Positions 9,675 through 19,416 of a DNA stretch of 64,000 bases are shown piece after piece. The notes beneath the pieces are model-generated. The model did no database searches. It had not been told where the DNA came from and worked only from the letters and a program-made list of their open reading frames with translations. The stretch is from Halarcobacter sp. (GTDB taxonomy: Bacteria > Campylobacterota > Campylobacteria > Campylobacterales > Arcobacteraceae). The translations under genes were made by a program, and so were the position numbers. The stretch spans positions 1,460,680 to 1,524,679 of the forward strand of contig NZ_OY781470.1 in NCBI RefSeq assembly GCF_963676935.1, in the 5' to 3' direction. Position 1 is the first letter of the stretch, and each line of letters begins with the position of its first letter.

Positions 9675-11102
9675 TTAAAACTCCTCTATCTCTTCCTCGT
9701 CAACTTCTCTTTGACCTTTTTTTCTAGCAACAATATGAATAGGTGTACCTTCAAAATTTATGTTATCTCTTAAAAAATTAATCAAATATCTTTTATATGA
9801 GAAGTGTAAAAATTTTGGCTTATTCATAATAAGAGCAATTCTTGGAGGCTTTGTTTCAAATTGTGTTGCATAATATATTCTAAGATAATTACCAGCAGGA
9901 CTAGGTAGTGCATGTCTTATTGTTGCTGTTTCAATTACTTTATTAAGTACAGATGTTGGAATTCTTTGTGAATAATTATCATATATCTCTACTAATTTAT
10001 CTTTAAGTCTATCTATACTTCTTCCTGTTTTTGCAGAAACTGCGATAATAGGAGCATAATAAAGAAATTTAAATTTACTTCTAACTTTTTCTTCTAATTT
10101 TTTAAAGTCATCTGCATTTTCATCCCATTTATTTAAAACAATAATAGTTCCTAAACCATATTCATCTACTAATCCAGCAATTTTTTCATCTAAATCAACT
10201 AGTTCTTTAGATGCATCTAATACAACAAGAGCTAAATTTGCTTTTTCTAACATCTCTTTTGTTCTCATTAAAGCAAATTTTTCAATACCTTCAATTCGCC
10301 CTCTTCTTCTTAAACCAGCTGTATCTACAAAAGTAATATTTTTATCTTTATATTCAAATGATTCATCAACTGGATCAATTGTAGTACCTGCAATTGATGA
10401 TACAACAGATCTTTCTTCCCCTACAAGTGCATTTAAAATAGACGATTTTCCAACATTAACTCTTCCTATTATAGCAACTCTTATTTCACCATCATCTTCT
10501 ACTTTTTGCTTATTTATATCCTCGATTGGGTCAAGAAAATCTTCTAAAAAATCATCACTATCTTCTTCAATAAGAACTTGTGGTTCCTCTTTTCTAGGAG
10601 GCAATTGATTTGAAATCCATTCAAAAAGTCTTTTTGTACCTCTATTATGAGAAACAGAAATCCCAAAAAGATTTTCTTCATCGATACCAAACTCATAAAA
10701 AGACCAAAGTCTTTCTAACTCTTTATCATTATCAATTTTATTTACAATCAATGCAAGTTTTTTGTTAAGAGCTTGAAGCTCATAAAATAGTTCTTTATCC
10801 TTTTCATCTGGTAATCTTTTTCCATCAACCATAAAAAGTATTATATCAGCCTCTTTTGCACACTCTACAGCTTTTTTCTTAACATTTGAAAATATCTCAT
10901 CATTGGTATCATCAATACCACCAGTATCAAGCATTATTGCATCTCTTTCTAATATTTCTACTTCATGCTTTCTAATATCTCTAGTTGTACCTGCCATATC
11001 TGAAACAATAGCAATTCTTTTTTTAGCAATACGATTAAATAGAGATGACTTACCAACATTTGGCTGTCCAATCAATGCAATTTTTTTAAGCTCGTTATTC
11101 AT
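9675..11102 (-). CDS. der: Ribosome-assembly GTPase Der (EngA)
   Basis: Der is a double-GTPase needed for 50S subunit maturation. The 475-residue protein has two G domains, each with a P-loop (GQPNVGKSSLFN near residue 12; GRVNVGKSSILN near 213), switch DTGG/DTAG motifs and NKxD (NKID, NKWD). A C-terminal KH-like domain follows (PPRIALIMNKPKF). An acidic linker joins the two G domains. Length and order are standard. Confidence 0.97.
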   Translation of the reverse strand: MNNELKKIALIGQPNVGKSSLFNRIAKKRIAIVSDMAGTTRDIRKHEVEILERDAIMLDTGGIDDTNDEIFSNVKKKAVECAKEADIILFMVDGKRLPDEKDKELFYELQALNKKLALIVNKIDNDKELERLWSFYEFGIDEENLFGISVSHNRGTKRLFEWISNQLPPRKEEPQVLIEEDSDDFLEDFLDPIEDINKQKVEDDGEIRVAIIGRVNVGKSSILNALVGEERSVVSSIAGTTIDPVDESFEYKDKNITFVDTAGLRRRGRIEGIEKFALMRTKEMLEKANLALVVLDASKELVDLDEKIAGLVDEYGLGTIIVLNKWDENADDFKKLEEKVRSKFKFLYYAPIIAVSAKTGRSIDRLKDKLVEIYDNYSQRIPTSVLNKVIETATIRHALPSPAGNYLRIYYATQFETKPPRIALIMNKPKFLHFSYKRYLINFLRDNINFEGTPIHIVARKKGQREVDEEEIEEF

Positions 11103-11121
11103 TTAAATTAAAATCCTTATA

Positions 11122-11161
11122 AAATTAAAAAAGGCATTAGCCTAAAAAGACTAATACCTTT
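11122..11161 (-). terminator. Intrinsic terminator after hpf
   Basis: On the minus strand an 11-base stem (AAAGGTATTAG with CTAATGCCTTT, one G-U pair; plus-strand arms 11151-11161 and 11130-11140) encloses a 10-base loop. It is followed directly by a T-rich tail. It lies 20 bases past the hpf stop and ends that transcript before der. Confidence 0.85.
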
Positions 11162-11180
11162 AGATAATTTGAATATATTA

Positions 11181-11723
11181 TTAATATAATCCAAATTTTC
11201 CTTCTTCTTTTGCTTTGTATAATACTCTTAAGTTATCATCTTTGTCATAGAATACTTTAAATAGATCCTCACTAGCTTTTAAGCTTTCTACAGCCTCTTC
11301 AATATCAATTGGTTTATAAGAAGCCAATTTTACAGGTATAATTTCATTTTCATACTTTTCTAATTGAGCAGCTACTTCATCTTGAACTTCAATAGCTTCA
11401 ACTTCACTAAGCTTAGTAGCTTTGTGTCCTGTAATTTTATCATGATGTCTTCTTAAAACTTTTGAAACTCTATCAACAGCAATGTCAATAGCAGCATATA
11501 AGTCTTTATCTTTTTGTTTAACAACAACCGTGTCTAAATGTGCTATATTTAAAGTAAATTCAAAAGTAAATGCTTTTCTTCCGTTTTTTTCTTCTTGAGA
11601 TATAATTGCACCAACAGATATAATATCTAAATTATATTTTTTAAAAATTTCTATTGAACTATTAACATAATCTTTAATAGGTTCAGTTAATTCTATGTGT
11701 CTTCCTACAATACTTGTATTCAT
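11181..11723 (-). CDS. hpf: Long-form ribosome hibernation promoting factor
   Basis: HPF binds the 30S A/P region and pairs ribosomes into inactive 100S dimers in starvation. The N-terminal domain (MNTSIVGRHIELTEPIKDYV; about residues 1-100) is the S30AE fold, and the C-terminal segment (about 120-180, EVVxLASYKPIDIEEAV-like) is the dimerisation domain of the long form. I place the start at ATG 11721-11723, not at an upstream in-frame codon, because AGGAG lies just ahead of it and the protein then opens like the family. It is 180 residues long. A terminator follows. Confidence 0.9.
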   Translation of the reverse strand: MNTSIVGRHIELTEPIKDYVNSSIEIFKKYNLDIISVGAIISQEEKNGRKAFTFEFTLNIAHLDTVVVKQKDKDLYAAIDIAVDRVSKVLRRHHDKITGHKATKLSEVEAIEVQDEVAAQLEKYENEIIPVKLASYKPIDIEEAVESLKASEDLFKVFYDKDDNLRVLYKAKEEGKFGLY

Positions 11724-12044
11724 AACATACTCCTTTTGCTTATATAATAAATTAATTCTAGCATACAATTGATTAATTAATAGTCATGGTATAAGAAATA
11801 ATAAGAATAATATTGAAAATCACCTATAATACATAGAAATCAATTCAATAATAATATTGAAATTTTCTGTAGGGTATAACTTTGTGAAATACTGAATGGA
11901 GTATTTATTTATAAAATTATGGAGTTTTATTCAAAAAAGTATTTTTTCTTTTTAAATATTCTTAATATGTAGTTGAAGTTATAGTATTTATAATCTTTTT
12001 ATTATCAAATTCTATAACTTCCAATAAGTATTGGGAAAAAACTA
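11724..12044. other. 321-base intergenic region between hpf and fliD
   Basis: No credible gene. On the minus strand an extended -10 (TGCTAGAAT; hexamer at 11755-11760) would start hpf transcription about 25-30 bases upstream of its ATG. The direct repeat AATAATATTGAAA occurs twice (around 11809 and 11850). Past the fliD stop there is a short hairpin CCAATA/TATTGG (12021-12034) next to an inverted repeat GAAGTTATAG/CTATAACTTC (11975-11984 and 12012-12021). Neither is followed by a T-run on the minus strand, so the fliD terminator is uncertain. Confidence 0.6.
11755..11760 (-). promoter_or_regulatory. Putative extended -10 promoter of hpf
   Basis: TAGAAT is preceded by TGC, giving an extended -10 element, and sits 31 bases upstream of the hpf start. 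No good -35 hexamer is visible, which is usual for sigma70 promoters in this phylum. Confidence 0.5.
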
Positions 12045-13388
12045 TTAATTATCGTTTTTATCCATATTCATTATTAATTTTAATGATGAAAAAGAATTTT
12101 CCATTTGTGTAATAATCACTGTATATGCTGCAAACTGACTTGCTAATTGCTGATACTTAGTATCTATTCTTTCTGTTTCTTCCTCTTGAGAATCATTTAA
12201 ATCTTTAAGTTGCTTAGACAATCTCTCTTCATATGTAGTCATAATTCCATCTAAACTATCCAAATCATCTAAATACGCAGTAATTCTTGTACCAATACCT
12301 TCCTTTTCAGCATAACCTATAAATAACTCTTTTAAATCATCATAATTATCAGTAAGTGCTTCAGATAAATCTCCTGCATCAATCTCCATTCGACCATCTT
12401 TATTAAAAGAGATTCCATAAACAAAAGCATTCTCTTCGTCTGAAAGTCCATATGTATCATAGAACATGTTTTTTATATCACCTACAATACCTCTTAGGGT
12501 ACTAGAATCAGAGATTAGAGCAGGGCTATCCTCACTTCCTCTTGTATAAGAATCAACCAACTCAACTAATTCATTATAAACTGTTGCAATTTTATTAATT
12601 TGTTCTATAACATAAGTATCATCACGCTCAATTGAAATTGATGCATCTCCCTTTTCTGCTGCAGTAATTATTAATCCATTTTCCATTGTAACTTTATTTG
12701 AAGACAAATTATAATCTACACCATCAATTTTAGCTTTCATATTTTGTGCACTTACAACATGGTTTAAGTCATTATCATACCCTAAATTTAAATCACCTGT
12801 TTGTCCAATTGTAATAGCATTATCAAGTCCTGTATCCACACTTTTAATAATCATCCTATAAGAGTTATCACCAACTTGCTCCAAGGATGCTTCAATACTT
12901 GAATTATAATTAATTTGAGTAACTATCTCTTCGTAAGTTTTATCAGTAGTGTCAAAATCATAAGTTGAACTACCTAGTGTAATACTTAATATTCCTGAAT
13001 CCATAGTTGCACTTGTATCTGCAATAATATCTGATTGGTATACATCTTTTGTTGCTAATTGATCAACTGTTACAGCAATAGTACCAGGATTGATATTACT
13101 AGTATCTGCAGCATTAAAACTTACAGCAGTACCTGTTGTAGTTGCTGAAACTTCATCAAATACATTTGTACTTGTATTATATAAATCAAAACCTTCAATC
13201 ACTGATAAAAACTCATCAATTTTTGCTGATATTTCATTTACAGCTTCAATTGTAGCTTCACTTTCTTCAATATTTTTTTCTATAGGAGCTATATAAGCAT
13301 TAGTTTCAGTTTCTTTTAACTTATTAATTAAATCCTGATTTAAATCAACACTTCCTGAACTTCCAAGTCCTAATATTCCATCAGCCAT
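12045..13388 (-). CDS. fliD: Flagellar filament cap protein FliD (HAP2)
   Basis: FliD forms the cap at the filament tip and folds flagellin subunits as they emerge. The 447-residue protein has the N-terminal FliD_N region (LGLGSSGSVDLNQDLINKL, residues 6-110) and a C-terminal FliD_C region with a helical end (DSQEEETERIDTKYQQLASQF) that forms the coiled-coil leg. It starts the 3' half of a late flagellar cluster and is followed upstream by flgK (13-base gap). No signal peptide, as expected for export through the flagellar type III apparatus. Confidence 0.93.
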   Translation of the reverse strand: MADGILGLGSSGSVDLNQDLINKLKETETNAYIAPIEKNIEESEATIEAVNEISAKIDEFLSVIEGFDLYNTSTNVFDEVSATTTGTAVSFNAADTSNINPGTIAVTVDQLATKDVYQSDIIADTSATMDSGILSITLGSSTYDFDTTDKTYEEIVTQINYNSSIEASLEQVGDNSYRMIIKSVDTGLDNAITIGQTGDLNLGYDNDLNHVVSAQNMKAKIDGVDYNLSSNKVTMENGLIITAAEKGDASISIERDDTYVIEQINKIATVYNELVELVDSYTRGSEDSPALISDSSTLRGIVGDIKNMFYDTYGLSDEENAFVYGISFNKDGRMEIDAGDLSEALTDNYDDLKELFIGYAEKEGIGTRITAYLDDLDSLDGIMTTYEERLSKQLKDLNDSQEEETERIDTKYQQLASQFAAYTVIITQMENSFSSLKLIMNMDKNDN

Positions 13389-13401
13389 TTTTTATCCTTT
13401 A

Positions 13402-15009
13402 CTACATATTTAAAATAGTTTGCAACATCTCATCAACAGCTGTAATAATTTTAGCATTTGCTTCATAAGCTGCTTGATACTGCATTAAATTAATCATCTC
13501 TTCATCAGAATTAACTTTTGTTAACTTCTCATAAGTAACTGTCATTGAGTTTAATACTGCATCCTGTGCTTCTTTTAAAGATATATTATCTTCATTATTT
13601 ACAGAAACATCTTCAAGTAAATTTTTATAAAACTCTTTAAATGAAGTTACTTCACTACTTCTTGAATCAATATTTATATCTTCAGCCCATTGTAATTGAG
13701 ATATACCTTCTAAATCACTGCCTGAAAGATTAAATGCACTATTTTTTACATATTCAAATGTATTTACACTTGCACCTTTAAACATTGTAGTATCACTATT
13801 TTGAGCATATGCTTCTACAAATGCTTTAGTAAAATCATTTAAGGCTCTTTTATAATATAAAATTTCAGATGTTTCAGATGTTAAATTTTCAGACAAAGAT
13901 TTAAATGAACCACCTGACAGATTTAGTTCATTATTATAAACCACTACACTAACATTATCTGTAGCTTCAACTGAAACATTTGTATCTTTTCCTACAATCG
14001 AACCTGCTACATTAATTTTTAAATCGAAGATATTATCTTCTCCACCCTCAATTGATTCAATTATTAAATTATTAGCTGTATCTAATCGAGCTTGTAAATT
14101 ACCAAATTGTGAATCATTATTTATTTTATCTACAATTTGTTGTTTTAAATCAAAATTTGTTCCACCTGATACATTTGCTGTGATATCTATAGAAATATCA
14201 TTATTTAAAGTTAAAGTGATAACGTCTCCATCACTAAAATTTGTATCATTTAAATCTGTTGTAGTATATATATCTTTTTGGCTAACATATTCCTCTTTTA
14301 CACTAAGCTCGTGGAAACTTGTAGTATTAAAAATTAAATTTTCTCCACCCATTTCTAATACATAATTGCCATTTTCAGTACTTATATCAATATTTCCATA
14401 ATTTGATAATTGATTTTCTAACTGATCTCTTTTATCAAGAAGTTCATTCGATTCACCAGTATCAACCATTTTTTCATTTATATGAGATATTTTCTCTAAT
14501 ATTGAATTTACTTCATCAACTTGATCTTTTAATAAAGATAAATTATCATCTTGAAGCTCTTCCAAATCTGCATAAATACTTTTGATATTATTTATAATCA
14601 TAGTTGACTGACTATTAAGCTCTGCTTTATATGTTGCAGAAGAAGGGTCTCCTCTCAAAGTTTCTGCTGCTGTAAAAAAATTACTTAATGATGTAGAAAA
14701 ACCACTATTGGCAGTCTCTTTAAATATTTGTTCTGCGCTGCTTAATGTACTATTTTGTTGAGTATAATAGTTTGAATAACTATTTTGACTTAAAATTTGT
14801 GTATACAAATAAGGACTAGTAGTTCTATTTACACCATCAAAAGATACACCATTTCCTATATTAAGACGGATACTTGCAACTTCACTTGTTTGGACAACTC
14901 TTTTTTTATAACCTTCCGTATTTTCATTAGCAAGATTATTTGAAGTAACATCTATCGCATATCTTGAAGTTTTAAGACCACTTTGTGCAATATACAATGA
15001 ATCCATCAT
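13402..15009 (-). CDS. flgK: Flagellar hook-associated protein FlgK (HAP1)
   Basis: FlgK is the first of two junction proteins between hook and filament. The 535-residue protein begins with the rod/hook N-terminal motif (SLYIAQSGLKTSRYAIDVTSNNLANENTEGYKK) typical of axial proteins and ends with the matching C-terminal helix (NLMQYQAAYEANAKIITAVDEML). The middle part is an Asn- and Ser-rich variable domain. It lies between fliD and flgL, which is the usual order of junction and cap genes. Confidence 0.94.
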   Translation of the reverse strand: MMDSLYIAQSGLKTSRYAIDVTSNNLANENTEGYKKRVVQTSEVASIRLNIGNGVSFDGVNRTTSPYLYTQILSQNSYSNYYTQQNSTLSSAEQIFKETANSGFSTSLSNFFTAAETLRGDPSSATYKAELNSQSTMIINNIKSIYADLEELQDDNLSLLKDQVDEVNSILEKISHINEKMVDTGESNELLDKRDQLENQLSNYGNIDISTENGNYVLEMGGENLIFNTTSFHELSVKEEYVSQKDIYTTTDLNDTNFSDGDVITLTLNNDISIDITANVSGGTNFDLKQQIVDKINNDSQFGNLQARLDTANNLIIESIEGGEDNIFDLKINVAGSIVGKDTNVSVEATDNVSVVVYNNELNLSGGSFKSLSENLTSETSEILYYKRALNDFTKAFVEAYAQNSDTTMFKGASVNTFEYVKNSAFNLSGSDLEGISQLQWAEDINIDSRSSEVTSFKEFYKNLLEDVSVNNEDNISLKEAQDAVLNSMTVTYEKLTKVNSDEEMINLMQYQAAYEANAKIITAVDEMLQTILNM

Positions 15010-15094
15010 AATGAATCCTTTTTTATAATATTTTTAAATAATTTATCTTCAATATTTGAAAACTTGAAGTTAAATAAATATTTCATCTCTTAAC

Positions 15095-16459
15095 CTATCT
15101 CATATAATTAACTAAAGACAATTCATTTACTCTACTAATTGTAGAATATAAAGCTGTATAAGTTATCTCTAAAGCTTTTGCTTGAATACCAAGTTCAGTT
15201 AAATCTGCTGAACCATACTCTTTTTCTAAAATATTTAAATTAGTCAATTTTGTTGAAACAATACTACCATATGATTCTATAGTACTTGTTCTTGTTCCAA
15301 CTAAAGAATGGGAAATATTTTGAGATTCAAAAGCTTTATTCATTCTTGCTAAAACGTCTGAAACAACATTTTTTTGATCAGCTACTGTAATTGTATTACC
15401 AGCATTGTCTTCTAATCTTAAAGCATTAATAACATTATCTAAATCATCAAAAATAGAACGATGAACTTCAAGTTCAGCAACTGATGTATTTAATGCTGTA
15501 AATGTCCCATCCCCATTATCAGTAACACTAATTGGAGTTGTAGAAGTATCCCCATTTATATATAAACTATCAAATGTACCATCATTGTTTGAATCCGTTA
15601 ATTCCCACTCATTACCATCTTTATCCAATATTATATTATTTGAAGTAAAAGTAAAACTATCTCCATCACTTGATATATTTAATACAACTGTAGAGGTATT
15701 ATTAGTCATAGTAACTGTACCATCGCCATTATCCGTAACAGGAATAGGAGTTGTAGAAGTATCACCATTAATATATAAGCCATCAAAAGATGTATCACCA
15801 TTTGTATCAACTAATTGCCAAGTATTTCCATCATCATCCATAACAGTTTCACTTGAATTGAAAGTAAAGGTTTCACCTTGACCATATTTTTGCCCACTAC
15901 TAGCTTCTGTATCCACATAATAAAATGCTTCAATTCCATTTATTCCTTGTGCTGTGTATGTAGCATCTTCAACATTAATTTTTCTTGTTGAATTATCACT
16001 TTGATAAGATATTACTCCTGTAGTAGGGTCTTGACTAAAAGGTGTAAGATTCGTATTTACCCCAGAAAAAAGATATTGACCATCAACTTTTGTATTAGAT
16101 AAAGCTAAAAGTGATTCTTTATAATCTTCCAATTGTGTAGCAATAATCTCTCTTTGATTTTGTCCTGTAGTATCCGTATTAGCTTCAATTAATTCTGAAA
16201 TCATTGATTGAGTACTAGTCTTTATTTGAGCCATGGTATCATCACTTGTTGTATTAAAAGCTTTACTTAAATCAATATGTTGACTGATTGAATCGTAACT
16301 ATTAATATCACCCCTGATACCTAAAATTTTACTATATAAAACAGAATCATCACTTCCATACTCTAAGGCTTCTTGAGTACTAAGTGCCGTATTAACTTTA
16401 TGATTCAATTTATCTAAAAGCGAAAGATTATAGCTTATTGATGAAAGTGACTTAATCAT
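15095..16459 (-). CDS. flgL: Flagellar hook-associated protein FlgL (HAP3)
   Basis: FlgL joins FlgK to the first flagellin. The 454-residue protein shows a flagellin-like N terminus (SLSSISYNLSLLDKLNHKVN..) and a C terminus (LTELGIQAKALEITYTALYSTISRVNELSL) of the D0 type. The FSGVNTNLTPF segment near residue 130 is the usual FlgL turn. The middle holds two copies of a roughly 70-residue module rich in D/G/N/T (see the repeat entry). It lies between flgK and flgE in the axial gene series. Confidence 0.9.
   Translation of the reverse strand: MIKSLSSISYNLSLLDKLNHKVNTALSTQEALEYGSDDSVLYSKILGIRGDINSYDSISQHIDLSKAFNTTSDDTMAQIKTSTQSMISELIEANTDTTGQNQREIIATQLEDYKESLLALSNTKVDGQYLFSGVNTNLTPFSQDPTTGVISYQSDNSTRKINVEDATYTAQGINGIEAFYYVDTEASSGQKYGQGETFTFNSSETVMDDDGNTWQLVDTNGDTSFDGLYINGDTSTTPIPVTDNGDGTVTMTNNTSTVVLNISSDGDSFTFTSNNIILDKDGNEWELTDSNNDGTFDSLYINGDTSTTPISVTDNGDGTFTALNTSVAELEVHRSIFDDLDNVINALRLEDNAGNTITVADQKNVVSDVLARMNKAFESQNISHSLVGTRTSTIESYGSIVSTKLTNLNILEKEYGSADLTELGIQAKALEITYTALYSTISRVNELSLVNYMR
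15465..15880 (-). repeat. Two tandem 70-residue modules inside flgL
   Basis: Protein residues about 194-263 and 264-331 align: FTFNSSETVMDDDGNTWQL / FTFTSNNIILDKDGNEWEL at the start, then FDGLYINGDTSTTPIPVTD / FDSLYINGDTSTTPISVTD, then DNGDGT. The DNA copies (about 207 bases each) are still close. The NxDGxxD pattern looks like a surface-exposed, possibly calcium-binding beta module added to the variable part of FlgL. Confidence 0.85.
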
Positions 16460-16475
16460 GGCTAACTCCTATTTA

Positions 16476-18479
16476 TTATCTTTTAAGTTGAATTAAAGTT
16501 GTTAAAAGTTCATCTGAAGTTGTAATCGATTTTGAATTCGCTTCAAATGCTCTTTGAAAAACCATTAAATTAACTAAACTCTCACTTAGATCTGCTGTAC
16601 TAAGTTCTAAGTTCTTTTCATTTACTGTTGTTGAATTATCATTATTAATTGTATATATTGCTGTACCACTTTTTGTTGTTTCTTTTAATAGATTATCACC
16701 AATTGATTCTAATCCAATATTATTTGCAAACTGAGCAATTGCAATTTGTCCAATTACAAAATCAACACCATCTTGTGTCATAGTTACTAAACCTGTTTCA
16801 TCAACAGATATTTCTCCAAATGATTCATCTGTTAAACCTAAAGAGTCAAGTTTTAATTGTAAAGATGTTCTTGAAGTCTCTTGGTCAACTGTAGAGATTA
16901 TTTGCATAAACTCTGCACCTGCACCAGTATTACCACTTAATTCTAAATTTTTATCTTTTCTATACTCAGTACCATTATCAAAATATCTCATAACACCAGA
17001 GAACTCTTCACCTGTAGTATTTGATTTTATTACTAGTTGTCCATTTACTAATTCAGCTGAAACTTTATCAGTTATTTCAGGTGTAGCAGCTGAATTAATC
17101 TGACTGATTAAACTAGCTACTGCTTGATCATAAGTTAAACCTGTAGCAGTTGTAAGAGTATAATCAGTACCATCTATACTCATAGTATAAGATAATGTAT
17201 CATTAGCATTATCCCAAACTATAGGATTTCCATTATCATCTGCAACAACATCTGCTTCTCTATATACATCATATTGCTTACCTGCAACTGCTGATCTTAA
17301 AGCTCTCATTGCAGAATCAACTGCACCCTGCCCTGTACCTTGAACTGAATCAGTAATTGTAGTAGATGTACCTTGAACCTCTATATTATCTGATGATTCT
17401 GCAATATCACCTATAACAAACTCTTCACCAGGGATAATTGATTCAATCATTATTCGTCCATTTATTACATCTGAAAAGGCAGTTGAAGGGTTATTTGCTG
17501 CTGAAACATCAATAGTATATGCATTTAAACCTGTAATATTTGAAATTCTATCAGCCATAGCTTTATATGTTGCAGCTCTACTTGCTAAAACATCATAATC
17601 CCCTTGACCATCAGAATTTCCATCACCATCTAAATCACCAATACCAGTTCCTACTGCAGTAACAAATTCTGGTGTTGCAATCTCTTGAACATAATCTTGT
17701 GTATATTTATCTCCATTGATAAATACATAGATTTGTTCACCCTCTGCGTTTAATGAACTACTACCTCCATCTGGAAAATCTATTACTGTTCTTTGAGCTT
17801 GAGAAGGTGAAGAAGTTGCTTCTGGATTCTCTGCGTATTTGCTTAAGGCATTATTATAGTTTGTTACTAAAGCTTCAATATCAGAAATCTTTGAAGCATA
17901 GTTTTTAATACCTGAACCTGTTAATACAAGAGAGTCACTTCTTGCACTCTCCGCATAATCAGTCATTTTTGCTGCATAAGTTTCAACTCTTGAAGGAAAT
18001 TTTACAACTTGATTACCTGCAATTTCAGTAAAGAATTGATTAAATGATGTCCAGTTATTATTTGTAGATATTATGTCACTTGATGGATCAACTGGACTCA
18101 TAGCCCATCCTTGAACCTCATAACCATTTGCATCTTGAAGGGTTCCATTATCACCCATCCTCATATTTCCCGCTCTAGTATATAAAGTTTCAGAAGTACC
18201 TGTGGAATCTACATTCCTTACAACAAAGAAACCATCTCCATATAAAGCTAAGTCATATGAAGATTCTGTTCCTTTCATACTTCCTTGAGTATATTGTTTT
18301 TCAGCATTAGTTACTCTAGAACCTTTACCAATACTATCTTGATACATCATATCTGCAAATGAAACCCTAGAGGCTTTATAACCTATTGTATTAACATTCG
18401 CTACATTGTTTGATTCATTATCAATTGCAGATTGAGCCGTTTTTAATCCTGAAATTCCAGTCCATAATGCACCAATCAT
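16476..18479 (-). CDS. flgE: Flagellar hook protein FlgE
   Basis: FlgE polymerises into the hook, the universal joint of the flagellum. The 667-residue protein begins with ALWTGISGLKTAQSAIDNESNNVANVNTIGYKASR, the axial N-terminal motif, and ends with SESLVNLMVFQRAFEANSKSITTSDELL, the matching C-terminal helix. The central part is long, as in other Campylobacterota, where FlgE exceeds the 400 residues of enteric bacteria. flgD (its cap) lies upstream on the same strand. Confidence 0.93.
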   Translation of the reverse strand: MIGALWTGISGLKTAQSAIDNESNNVANVNTIGYKASRVSFADMMYQDSIGKGSRVTNAEKQYTQGSMKGTESSYDLALYGDGFFVVRNVDSTGTSETLYTRAGNMRMGDNGTLQDANGYEVQGWAMSPVDPSSDIISTNNNWTSFNQFFTEIAGNQVVKFPSRVETYAAKMTDYAESARSDSLVLTGSGIKNYASKISDIEALVTNYNNALSKYAENPEATSSPSQAQRTVIDFPDGGSSSLNAEGEQIYVFINGDKYTQDYVQEIATPEFVTAVGTGIGDLDGDGNSDGQGDYDVLASRAATYKAMADRISNITGLNAYTIDVSAANNPSTAFSDVINGRIMIESIIPGEEFVIGDIAESSDNIEVQGTSTTITDSVQGTGQGAVDSAMRALRSAVAGKQYDVYREADVVADDNGNPIVWDNANDTLSYTMSIDGTDYTLTTATGLTYDQAVASLISQINSAATPEITDKVSAELVNGQLVIKSNTTGEEFSGVMRYFDNGTEYRKDKNLELSGNTGAGAEFMQIISTVDQETSRTSLQLKLDSLGLTDESFGEISVDETGLVTMTQDGVDFVIGQIAIAQFANNIGLESIGDNLLKETTKSGTAIYTINNDNSTTVNEKNLELSTADLSESLVNLMVFQRAFEANSKSITTSDELLTTLIQLKR

Positions 18480-18525
18480 TGTAAATCCTTTTTCTTAAAA
18501 TTCAATTTTTTTTAAATATGTAACT

Positions 18526-18531
18526 ATTATA
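18526..18531 (-). promoter_or_regulatory. Possible -10 element in front of flgE
   Basis: TATAAT (minus strand) in the 83-base gap between flgD and flgE, about 47 bases before the flgE start. It could give a second, flgE-proximal transcript. I saw no sigma54 (TGGCAC-N5-TTGC) match here. Confidence 0.35.
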
Positions 18532-18562
18532 CCTAAAATATCTATAAATAGCTACTTTTTCA

Positions 18563-19321
18563 TTAGTATATCTTTGATACACTCGAATATGGCAAGGTAT
18601 CTGCTTCTTCAGCATAAGTTGTAACATTATTTTGAGTGTATTTCAAATCTATTCCAGAAGAAGCTATTCCACTTCCACCATTTTCAACATACATTTTTAT
18701 AGAATAAGTATCATCAGCATTTTTTGAAACCGCAGCAGATACACCACTTATTGCATTTAATTCTTCTGCAAATTCATCATATGTTTTATCTTTTGTACTA
18801 AGTTTATGCTCTTTTCCGTTAGAATCATAAACAGTGAAATAATCATTTTCATCTGTTGACCCTAAAGAATCAAATTTATCCTCTGTTGACCCTATTATAT
18901 ATTCATCATAATAACCTGTAATTTCATATGCTGTTAAAGTTACATTACCATCTTTCCCTTCAACAGAATAAACTTTATATTGTTTTGGATCTCCTGAATC
19001 ATTTTTAGTTCCTGCTTCAACTAAGTGTCCAATTAAAGAACTAGCATCTGACATAGCACTTTGATTAAGCCCTGCTGTAATATTTTCCATAGCATTTACA
19101 ATTGAAGTGTTTGCTTCTAAAGTTGATAATTGCAATTGTGAATCCATCATTGAAGCAGCATCAACAGGTTTTGTTGGATCTTGCATCTTAAGTTCTGTTA
19201 ACATAAGATTAATAAAATCTTCACTTTTTAACCCCTCTTTTGATACTCCAGTAGTATATGTATTTCCATAAGCATCTGTTGCACTTGTTGTTTTAACACC
19301 ATCAGTTGATGTAGTTGCCAT
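18563..19321 (-). CDS. flgD: Flagellar hook capping protein FlgD
   Basis: FlgD forms the transient cap under which FlgE assembles. The 252-residue protein has the FlgD N-terminal signature (FINLMLTELKMQDPTKPVD, near residue 35) and the following QLSTLE motif; the C-terminal part is a beta domain. The start ATG (19319-19321) has AAGGAG ahead. Its promoter region carries an 18-bp box shared with the response-regulator gene at 20624-21307 (see promoter entries). Confidence 0.93.
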   Translation of the reverse strand: MATTSTDGVKTTSATDAYGNTYTTGVSKEGLKSEDFINLMLTELKMQDPTKPVDAASMMDSQLQLSTLEANTSIVNAMENITAGLNQSAMSDASSLIGHLVEAGTKNDSGDPKQYKVYSVEGKDGNVTLTAYEITGYYDEYIIGSTEDKFDSLGSTDENDYFTVYDSNGKEHKLSTKDKTYDEFAEELNAISGVSAAVSKNADDTYSIKMYVENGGSGIASSGIDLKYTQNNVTTYAEEADTLPYSSVSKIY

Positions 19322-19349
19322 GGCTAACTCCTTAATGTTTACTGTTATT

Positions 19350-19374
19350 ACAGTAGAAAATATAACTCTACTGT
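19350..19374. promoter_or_regulatory. Inverted repeat in the flgD leader
   Basis: ACAGTAGA (19350-19357) and TCTACTGT (19367-19374) are perfect inverted arms, 9 bases apart. A third ACTGT element at 19341-19345 can pair with the first arm as an alternative. It lies just downstream of the putative flgD transcription start, so it could be an operator or an mRNA hairpin. No T-run follows on the minus strand, so it is not a classic terminator for the kinase gene. Confidence 0.45.
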
Positions 19375-19376
19375 TA

Positions 19377-19411
19377 ATTATATTATCTAAAAGTAAATAA
19401 AAAGTAACAAA
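19377..19411 (-). promoter_or_regulatory. flgD promoter with the 18-bp box TTTGTTACTTTTTATTTA
   Basis: The box (minus strand, plus coordinates 19394-19411) contains a -35-like TTGTTA. A -10-like TATAAT (19377-19382) begins exactly 22 bases after TTGTTA. GATAAT also lies at the standard 17-base spacing. The same box and the same 22-base distance to a -10-like hexamer are found before the response-regulator gene. Confidence 0.5.
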
Positions 19412-19416
19412 ATGGC

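Noticed and set aside
11724-11768. Longer hpf from an upstream start
   Set aside because: These 15 residues are not in the family and the -10 element would lie within them; ATG 11723 has AGGAG ahead.
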